In this document: piece by piece, positions 53,724-61,000 of the stretch
Layout of the letters: every line of letters begins with the position of its first letter
Position numbering within the stretch: position 1 is the first letter of the stretch
Origin: Brumimicrobium sp035497735
GTDB lineage: Bacteria > Bacteroidota > Bacteroidia > Flavobacteriales_D > Crocinitomicaceae
Assembly (NCBI GenBank): GCA_035497735.1
Contig: DATJCX010000069.1
Coordinates: forward strand, 93,814 to 157,813
Direction of reading: 5' to 3'
DNA: 64,000 nucleotides
The notes under the pieces: model-generated
Database searches by the model: none
Told to the model about the DNA's origin: nothing
Seen by the model: only the letters and a program-made list of their open reading frames with translations
Translations under genes and position numbers: made by a program

Positions 53724-54240
53724 CTATAGAAATAACTCTTTTGTAAATTTAAAAACTTCACTTTTCCCAAGAGCCGTCATTACGAGTCCGGCATTTTGTT
53801 TTGCGACAACTTGTTCAATCAATTCTTTTGCTAAAAGTATGTTGTTTTCGTCTAAATGACTAAAAGGTTCATCCATAATCAACCAATCGAAAGGTTGACA
53901 AAGTGCACGAATGATAGCGACGCGTTGTTGCTGTCCCATCGATAAAGTATTACAAGTTGACTGCCATTTATCGCCTATTCCCAACTGATTCACCATGGCC
54001 TTGATTTCTTCTTCTGTGAATGTTGAAGTCAACTGGTTTTTGAGTTGTAAGTTTTCTGCAACTGTCAATTCTCCAAACAACTGTAAGTCTTGAAAGACAA
54101 AGCTGAGTTTCTGAGCTCTCAATGTTGCCCATTCTTTTAGAGAGAAATTCATACTGTTTTGTCCGTCAAAAGTGATTTCACCGCTATTGTCTTTCCACCA
54201 TTGCTTTAGTGATGTTGTTTTTCTTTTCCATTTCTATCAT
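53724..54240 (-). pseudogene. ABC transporter ATPase truncated at the Walker A region, probable pseudogene
   Basis: The C-terminal 142 residues are a good ABC ATPase: Q-loop FVFQDLQLF, signature LSMGQQQRVAIIRAL and Walker B WLIMDEPFSHLDE. In frame before the first methionine of that block, the sequence reads KTTSLKQ and then DNSGEITFDG. It thus enters the protein just at the end of Walker A, and the frame is then closed by TAG and TGA. A possible old start (MIEME at 54240) is in another frame. The glycine-rich part of Walker A and about 30 residues before it are missing. Confidence 0.75.
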
Positions 54241-54258
54241 TTATTTAAAGATTATTTG

Positions 54259-54266
54259 TATATTTG
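54259..54266 (+). promoter_or_regulatory. TAnnTTTG-type -7 box of a candidate small RNA
   Basis: TATATTTG matches the Bacteroidota -7 consensus. It is followed within 11 bp by the first stem of the candidate RNA. No strong -33 partner is seen. Confidence 0.45.
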
Positions 54267-54269
54267 TAA

Positions 54270-54340
54270 TCCTAAAGGGGCGCGAGCAATCAAGCCCCAC
54301 CCGTAAAAGAGAGTTGCTTTATAGTAGCTCTCTTTTAATT
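54270..54340 (+). ncRNA. Candidate small structured RNA of about 70 nt
   Basis: After the TATATTTG box there is a first hairpin with arms GGGGC (54277-54281) and GCCCC (54294-54298) around a 12-nt loop. A 6-nt linker then leads to a long stem with arms AAAAGAGAG (54305-54313) and CTCTCTTTT (54328-54336). That stem is extended inward by four further pairs and followed by a T-rich tail, so it looks like an intrinsic terminator. There is no open reading frame inside. The next gene has its own TATTTTTG box, so this appears to be a separate RNA unit, not a leader. I cannot assign it to a known family. Confidence 0.55.
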
Positions 54341-54377
54341 TTATCTACTATTCGATGGTGTTTTGATGAAATGACCT

Positions 54378-54385
54378 TATTTTTG
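54378..54385 (+). promoter_or_regulatory. TAnnTTTG-type -7 box directly before the YkgJ-like gene
   Basis: TATTTTTG ends 4 bp before the ATG, so transcription would start at or very near the start codon and the mRNA could be leaderless. Confidence 0.4.
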
Positions 54386-54389
54386 CCCT

Positions 54390-54872
54390 ATGGATTATCA
54401 GAAAGACCTTGAAATAGCAAAAGTCAAACAAAAAGAAAACAAGCAGTTCTTTAAGCAATTAAAGCGCATGCCTGAAAGAAAGTTGGATCAAGTTTTTCAT
54501 GAAGAACACGACAAGGTATTTCAGTCTATTGATTGTTTGTCCTGTGCCAACTGCTGCAAAACGACCAGTCCGATTTTTAGAGAAATAGATATCAAAAGAT
54601 TGTCTAAGCATTTGCGATTAAAACCAGTACAGTTTATCGACGAATATCTACACATCGATGAAGATGACGACTATGTTTTGAATGTTGCGCCTTGTCCTTT
54701 TCTACAAGATGACAACAAGTGCAGTGTGTACGATGAAAGACCCTTGGCTTGTCGCGAATATCCGCATACCAATAGAAAGAAAATGAACCAGATTTTACCA
54801 TTAACGCTGAAAAACACCTTGGTTTGTCCCGCTGTTAGTCGTGTTATTGAGAATCTTAAAGAAAAACAATAG
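54390..54872 (+). CDS. YkgJ-family cysteine-cluster protein
   Basis: A 160-residue cytoplasmic protein of the YkgJ (putative zinc- or iron-binding) family. The cysteines sit in the classical places: SIDCLSCANCCKTTSP near 46-61, NVAPCPFLQDDNKCSVYDERPLACREYPH near 93-121, and one late cysteine in NTLVCPAV. The function is not known for any member beyond metal binding. It is a single-gene unit downstream of the candidate small RNA. Confidence 0.9.
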   Translation: MDYQKDLEIAKVKQKENKQFFKQLKRMPERKLDQVFHEEHDKVFQSIDCLSCANCCKTTSPIFREIDIKRLSKHLRLKPVQFIDEYLHIDEDDDYVLNVAPCPFLQDDNKCSVYDERPLACREYPHTNRKKMNQILPLTLKNTLVCPAVSRVIENLKEKQ

Positions 54873-55031
54873 GAATCAAAGTAAAAACAAGCAGTCTTGT
54901 AGCTGATTTGTTGATGAAACCTAATGTTTTACTTTTGGAAAAGCTAAAATATGCAGATAGGAATCATAATTTTGAATTAAAATAACTCTCATATAACTGA
55001 GCGTTCCCACGAGCATTCAACTTTAAGGCTG

Positions 55032-55039
55032 TATCTTTG
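55032..55039 (+). promoter_or_regulatory. TAnnTTTG-type -7 box for the PNGase F-like gene
   Basis: TATCTTTG is an exact match, 24 bp before the ATG. No -33 TTTG partner at the ideal distance. Confidence 0.45.
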
Positions 55040-55063
55040 AAACGTTATTAAAAATCTTAAAAA

Positions 55064-57379
55064 ATGAAACATAGAAAACTAACTACCATTTTAAGCATCC
55101 TGTTTTTTGCTTTTAGTGCTTTTGGGCAATGTGATGTTGTAGCAATTCCTAAAAATGATTGGACCATTCACTTTGTGGACAGTGAAGAGACTGCCGGAGA
55201 AGGGAATAATAATGGTAAAGCCATACACGCTATTGATGGTGTGCAATCTACTTTTTGGCACACACAGTGGCAAGGAGCGCAGCCTGGATATCCGCATGAA
55301 ATTCAAATTAATTTAAACGAAACGCACGATGTAGTAGGTTTTTCTGTATTAAGTCGTTTTGACAATTCCTCAGGAAAGCCAAAGGATTACGAAGTGTACT
55401 TAAGTGCTGACGGTACGGATTGGCAAACAGCACAGTCTGCTGGTGTTTTACAATTCCCAAATATCAACGCTGCGGCACAAACAGCTGAAGTTTCTTTCGG
55501 AGCAGTGAGTGCGCAATATATTCGTCTCGTATTCCTGACGGCACACCTAGATAATTACTATACGATTTTATCAGAAATTGATGTTTACGAATCTTTCGAT
55601 TGTCCTGCAACGGGTCAGAATAATCAGTTGGCAACTTTCCAAACGATTCCTAAGAAATACACGGAAGACGAAGCTTTTGAACTTCTAGCAACAACAAATT
55701 CTGCTTTGCCTATTTCTTTTGAAATTGTATCTGGTCCAGCAAGTGTGAATGGGAATGTTGTAACATTGGACGGAACAGGCGGACAGGTAACGGTTAAAGC
55801 TTTCCAAGCAGGTGATGCTAATTTTTATCCTTGGGAAAGTGTGCAAACTTTTGACGTTATTGACTTAACAGACCTTGCGCCAGTTATCACAACTCGTTTT
55901 CTTGAAAGTGAAGAAGTGAAAATGCCTGAACTAAGTGCGTATTTACTGCATGCTTATGTTGCTATCGAGGAATCTGAAGCGCTATCGATTACTTCTGTAG
56001 AATTTGAAGTAGATGGTGAAACAACTGCTGCTGAATTTAAAAATAATTCTTATCAATACTGGTGGACACCTACGCAATATGGTGCTAGCACTATAAAGGT
56101 GATTGCAACGGCGAGCAATGGGCAAGTGACAACTGAAACATACACATTAACTGTTTCTAATGATATTGCAGATAGAACGGCGATTGCTTTTCAAGATGGT
56201 GTTATTGATTTCGGAACGATTGGTTCACAATGGTACTACGGCGAATACGAAATGCCACAATTTGTGGGTGCGTATAATGAAATCATTGCCAATTTCTCTA
56301 TTTCTTGTCCAAACGTTCCTGGTGGCTGCGACGACTGGGATAGATTGGGCTGGGTAGAAGTAAAAGCACCAAGTGGAGAATGGGTAGAAATTTTCCGTTA
56401 TATCACGCCTTATGGTGTGCCTTGTGCGGATGTTATAGATGTTACCGACTTCGAATCGATTCTTCAAGGAAAAGTGGAATACAGAATGTACATCGAAACT
56501 TGGGGAACTGGAGGTTGGAAATTGAACTTGACTTTAGATTATCAAGCAGGAACACCAGCGTATAAATATTCTGTGGTGGAAGAATTATGGAAAGGTGACT
56601 TTTCTTTTGGAGATCCAGCAGACTTACAGCCTGTTCCATTGAAGCAAATATTCTTTGATGATGAGGTAGAAGCGGCTAAGATGCGCTTAACTTCAACTGG
56701 ACATGGATGGGGAAGTAATAATTCACAAAACGCAGCAGAGTTTTATCATGCTGAACACCATATTAAAGTGGACGGAGTGGAGAGTTTCCAACAAGACCTT
56801 TGGCAAACTTGTAATCCAAACCCAGCCAACTGTACAGGACAATTTGGTACATGGCAATACGATAGAGCAGGATGGTGCCCAGGAAGTATGGGAATGGTAT
56901 TTAGTTATGATTTAACTGAGTTTATCAACCAAAACTCTATCGGTTTAGACTATATTTTCCAAGAAAATTACATGGACTATTGTCACCCCAATAATCCGGC
57001 ATGTGTGTCAGGTATCACTTGTGCTGACTGTAATGATGGATATAATCCTTACTACAGAGTAGGTGCTTATGCAATTAAATACAGTGACGCACCGATTAGT
57101 TTGAGTTTAACAGAAAACAAGGTGAAAAAAGAATTGGAAATAGTGCTTTACCCGAATCCAACAAAGGATGCATTTAGGATTAACGTTAACAACCAATGGA
57201 AAAACATTGCAGTAAGTGTATTGGATGTTTCTGGTCAAACTGTAAACGTGAGATTCTTTAAAACAGAGCAAGACTTAAATCAAGCAACTATCGATTTATC
57301 AAATGTTCCTAGCGGAATGTACTTTGTGAAAATTCAAAGTGAAGGTGAGTTTGCTACAGTGCGTGTTGTGAAACAGTAG
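55064..57379 (+). CDS. Secreted PNGase F-like glycosidase with discoidin domain and T9SS type-A sorting domain
   Basis: A 771-residue exported protein with a signal peptide (FSAFG-Q near 21). Residues about 25-178 form an F5/8 type C (discoidin) carbohydrate-binding domain (HAIDGVQSTFWHTQW, SAQYIRLVFL). An MBG-like Ig domain (about 185-265) and a second Ig-like domain (about 270-365) follow. The region about 370-685 resembles peptide:N-glycosidase F, with CDDWDRLGWV, RYITPYGVPC, STGHGWGSNN and TWQYDRAGWCPGSMG. This suggests release of N-glycans from glycoproteins. The last 75 residues are a T9SS type-A sorting domain (IVLYPNPTKDAFRIN, NVPSGMYFVKI). Confidence 0.87.
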   Translation: MKHRKLTTILSILFFAFSAFGQCDVVAIPKNDWTIHFVDSEETAGEGNNNGKAIHAIDGVQSTFWHTQWQGAQPGYPHEIQINLNETHDVVGFSVLSRFDNSSGKPKDYEVYLSADGTDWQTAQSAGVLQFPNINAAAQTAEVSFGAVSAQYIRLVFLTAHLDNYYTILSEIDVYESFDCPATGQNNQLATFQTIPKKYTEDEAFELLATTNSALPISFEIVSGPASVNGNVVTLDGTGGQVTVKAFQAGDANFYPWESVQTFDVIDLTDLAPVITTRFLESEEVKMPELSAYLLHAYVAIEESEALSITSVEFEVDGETTAAEFKNNSYQYWWTPTQYGASTIKVIATASNGQVTTETYTLTVSNDIADRTAIAFQDGVIDFGTIGSQWYYGEYEMPQFVGAYNEIIANFSISCPNVPGGCDDWDRLGWVEVKAPSGEWVEIFRYITPYGVPCADVIDVTDFESILQGKVEYRMYIETWGTGGWKLNLTLDYQAGTPAYKYSVVEELWKGDFSFGDPADLQPVPLKQIFFDDEVEAAKMRLTSTGHGWGSNNSQNAAEFYHAEHHIKVDGVESFQQDLWQTCNPNPANCTGQFGTWQYDRAGWCPGSMGMVFSYDLTEFINQNSIGLDYIFQENYMDYCHPNNPACVSGITCADCNDGYNPYYRVGAYAIKYSDAPISLSLTENKVKKELEIVLYPNPTKDAFRINVNNQWKNIAVSVLDVSGQTVNVRFFKTEQDLNQATIDLSNVPSGMYFVKIQSEGEFATVRVVKQ

Positions 57380-57401
57380 TTGAGTTTGTAAGTATAAATA
57401 T

Positions 57402-57430
57402 AAAGGAGGAAATTAATTTCCTCCTTTTTT
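57402..57430 (+). terminator. Intrinsic terminator after the PNGase F-like gene
   Basis: Arms AAAGGAGGAAATT and AATTTCCTCC form a stem followed by a T run, 23 bp after the stop codon. Confidence 0.88.
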
Positions 57431-57836
57431 ATTGTAGTTTGCAGCGGGTAATACGATGTTGTGTAAAAAAGTCGCTGCAATGCAGCGACTTTCTGAATAC
57501 TAACTTAAAAACTATTGATCTATGAAAAAAATATTTTCTACCACTAAGGTACAAGCAATTTTCTGATATTTTTTGGCTATTGAGGGAACGGTGGGGTTGA
57601 TTGTATAAAGGTGGAGGATTGGGGAGTTAATTGATATTGTGTAGCTGTATGGAAGTTTTGCATTGTTCGGAAAGTAATAAGTTTCTAAAATAACTTCAGG
57701 AGTGACACCTGTTGACATACTGTAGGCGTATTTTCGTAATTACAAAGGTGATATTATCTTTTGGTAAAATGAGGTAGGAGATTGAAAGCTTTTTACTTAA
57801 TAGGTTGTTAAGCAGTTGGAAAGGGAGTTTTTAGGC
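57431..57836. other. Intergenic stretch between the PNGase F-like gene and the tracrRNA
   Basis: About 400 bp with no convincing gene. A 23-bp palindrome (arms AAGTCGCTGCA and TGCAGCGACTT, 57469-57491) with an A run on its left reads as a terminator for leftward transcription. A plus-strand ATG at 57522 opens a signal-like MKKIFSTTKVQAIF that stops after 14 codons, perhaps a gene-start relic. An antisense frame at 57512-57718 is probably not coding. Confidence 0.5.
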
Positions 57837-57913
57837 AAAAAAAATGCCCCGAAGATAGTCGAGGCGCTAAATGTTTTCACAACGGAATAATCCTTATTGT
57901 GAATTGCTTTCAA
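57837..57913 (-). ncRNA. tracrRNA of the type II-C CRISPR system
   Basis: Read leftward, the RNA begins UUGAAAGCAAUUCACAAU, which pairs with the first 18 nt of the CRISPR repeat. A nexus-like segment AAGGAUUAUUCCGUUGUG follows, then ACAUUUAGC, and a terminator stem with arms GCCUCGA and UCGGGGC before eight U. The RNA is about 77 nt, short like other II-C tracrRNAs. The promoter is exact and places the start at the first base of the anti-repeat. It is divergent from cas9, whose ATG is about 100 bp away. Confidence 0.93.
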
Positions 57914-57916
57914 TCC

Positions 57917-57947
57917 CAAAGATAAATAAACTTTATTAATAAACAAA
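57917..57947 (-). promoter_or_regulatory. tracrRNA promoter, exact Bacteroidota consensus
   Basis: On the minus strand TTTG (57944-57947), a 19-bp spacer and TATCTTTG (57917-57924) match TTTG-N19-TAnnTTTG without a mismatch. The predicted start, about 4 bp past the box, is 57913. Confidence 0.88.
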
Positions 57948-58014
57948 AAAGTAGTTAATAAATTTTATCTTTAATACCTGAAAATATTTATGAACATTAT
58001 AATTTACTACAACT

Positions 58015-61000
58015 ATGGTTGAAAAAAGGATTTTAGGATTGGATTTAGGGACGACAAGTATCGGTTTCGCTCATGTAATTGAAGGAGACACCCCTGAGGA
58101 GTCAAGAATCATACAAATTGGTACAAGAGTTAATCCATTAAGTACTGACGAAAGGACAAACTTTGAGAAGGGTAAAGCTCTTTCTGTAAATGCAGATAGA
58201 ACTCTCAAGCGAGGCGCAAGAAGAAACCTAGATCGTTATCAATTACGTCGAGAACACCTTATTGATGCATTAATAAAAGGTAAGATTATTTCTAAAGAAA
58301 CAATCCTTGCAGAAGATGGAAAACAAACGACTCATCAAACTTGGGAATTACGTTCGAAATCTGTATCTGAAAAGATAGGAAAAGAGGAATTGGCTCGTGT
58401 TTTATTGGCTATCAATAAAAAGCGAGGATATAAGAGTAGTCGAAAAGCGAAAAATGAAGATGAAGGTCAAGTGATTGATGGAATGGAGATCGCAAAAAGA
58501 CTGTATGAGAAAAACTTGACGCCAGGACAATTAGCTTTTCAATTATTAAATGAAGGTAAAAGGTATTTACCAGATTTCTATCGTTCAGATTTACAAGCAG
58601 AATTCGATAAAGTATGGAATTTCCAAAAACAATTTTATCCTGAAATTCTTACCGTGGATTTTTATAAAGAATTAGAAGGTAAAGGACAAAGAGCTACCTC
58701 AAGTGCGTTTTGGAGAATTTACGGATTTAATACCTCAGATATTAAGGATATAGAAGAGAGCTTAAAAAATGAACATACTATTAAGCTTAATCTTCGTGAG
58801 AAAAAGAAACTTCAAGCATATAAGTGGAGAAATGATGCTATTGCTATTCAGTTAGAAAAAGAACAGTTAGCTTTTGTTCTTACCGAAATCAATAACAACT
58901 TAAATAACTCAAGTGGTTATTTGGGAGCTATATCTGATAGAAGTAAGGAACTTTATTTTAACAAAGAAACTGTAGGTCAATACCTATATAAACAACTTCA
59001 GGAGAATCCCCATACGCGATTAAAGAATCAAGTGTTTTATCGCCAAGATTATTTGAATGAATTTGAAGCGATTTGGGAAGAACAATCTAAGCACCATCCC
59101 GAATTGACTACTGAACTTAAGCAAGAACTTCGTGATATTACTATTTTCTATCAACGAAAATTAAAATCTCAAAAAGGACTAATTAGCTTTTGTGAGTTTG
59201 AAAATAAGGAAATTGAAATAAATAGAAACGGACAATTATTAAAAAAGCAAGTAGGTTTAAGAGTAGCGCCAAAGTCTTCTCCATTATTTCAAGAATTTAA
59301 AATATGGCAAGTATTAAACAATGTTGTTGCACGTAAAAAAGGAAGTAAAAAACGTGTTGCTAAAAATGCAGTTCAAGACACTTTATTTGATGAGGAAAAA
59401 GAAATATTTGCTTTTGATTTAGAAGCGAAACAATCCTTATTTGATGAATTAAATATTAAAGGAAATCTAAAAGCCAATAAAATCATTCAACTATTAGGTT
59501 ATAAACCTACAGAGTGGGAAATAAACTATACAGAGTTAGAAGGGAATCGTACCAATAAAGCATTGTATGATGCTTATTTGAAGATTTTAGAGATTGAGGG
59601 ATACGATGAGGATTTGTTAAAACTTGATGCTAAAGATGACATTGATGTTTCACAACTAAATGCCTCAGCTGCGGAAATAAAAGATATGATTAAACGCATT
59701 TTTGACGTCCTGGATATTGATGTTAAGATTTTAGAGTTTGATGCCGAATTGGATGGAAAGGCATTCGAACAACAACCATCTTACCAACTTTGGCATTTGT
59801 TATATTCTTACGAAGGAGATGATTCACATAGTGGGAATGAAAAATTATATGAACTTTTAAAGGAGAAATTCGGTTTTAAGAAAGAACATGGACAAATCTT
59901 AGCTAACGTTACTCTTTCAGATGATTACGGGAACTTAAGCACCAAAGCGATGCGTAAGATCTATCCTCACATCAAAGAATTGCATTATGATAAAGCTTGT
60001 AGTTTGGCTGGTTACAATCATTCAGCAGCATCATTGACCAAAGAAGAAATTCAAAACCGTCCGTTAAAAGACAAATTAGAGTTGTTGAAAAAGAATAGCT
60101 TGCGTAATCCTGTTGTAGAGAAAATTCTCAACCAATTGGTTAATGTTGTAAATGCTTTGATAGAAAAAAATAGTGAAAAAGATGAGAAGGGTAATATTAC
60201 AAAGTATTACAAATTTGATGAAATTCGAATTGAGCTTTCTCGTGATTTAAAAAAGAATGCCAAGGAGCGAGCGGAAATGACTTCTGGTATTAATGCTGCA
60301 AAAATTGCTCACGAAAAGATATTTAAACAATTACAAACAGAATTCGGTATAAAGAATCCTTCTAGAAACGATATTATAAGATATCGATTATATGAGGAGT
60401 TGAAAAACAATGGATATAAGGATTTATATACAAATGAATATATCCCTCGAGAAATTCTATTTAGCAAACAAATAGATATTGACCATATTCTACCGCAAGC
60501 TAGACTGTTCGATGATAGTTTTTCGAATAAAACAGTTGTGTATCGACATGTGAATCTAGAGAAAGGAAATCAAACGGCTTACGATTATATTGAAGGTAAG
60601 TACGGACCTGAAAAGCTAGAGGATTTTAAAACTCGAATAGGAGTTTTACAGCAATTAGGCATAAAAAATAAAGAAGAAGGAATTTCCAAAGCCAAATATC
60701 AGAAACTATTAAAGCCAGCGTCTGAAATTGGAGATGGCTTTATAGAAAGAGATTTACGAGACAGTCAATATATTGCAAAAAAAGCAAAAAATATGTTGTT
60801 TGAAATTGCTCGTTCTGTTCTCTCTACTTCTGGAAGCGTTACACATCGCTTGCGAGAAGATTGGGGTCTTATCAATATTATGCAAGAGTTAAATTTTGAA
60901 AAATTCAAAGCATTAGGCTTGACAGAGAAAGTTGAGAAGAAAGATGGAACGTTCAAAGAGCGCATTGTGGATTGGAGTAAGCGAAACGACCATAGGCATC

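Noticed and set aside
54153..54389. The structured region at 54.27 kb considered as a riboswitch for the YkgJ-like gene
   Set aside because: The terminator comes 50 bp before the gene and the gene has its own -7 box almost touching the ATG, so a stand-alone RNA is the simpler reading.
57512..57718. A 68-codon minus-strand frame next to the tracrRNA, considered as a small CRISPR-linked gene
   Set aside because: The codon use is rich in C and unlike the neighbours, no promoter box fits well, and its 3' part is only the antisense of the MKKIFSTTK-type start on the other strand. A leftward terminator follows it, so I do not fully exclude it.
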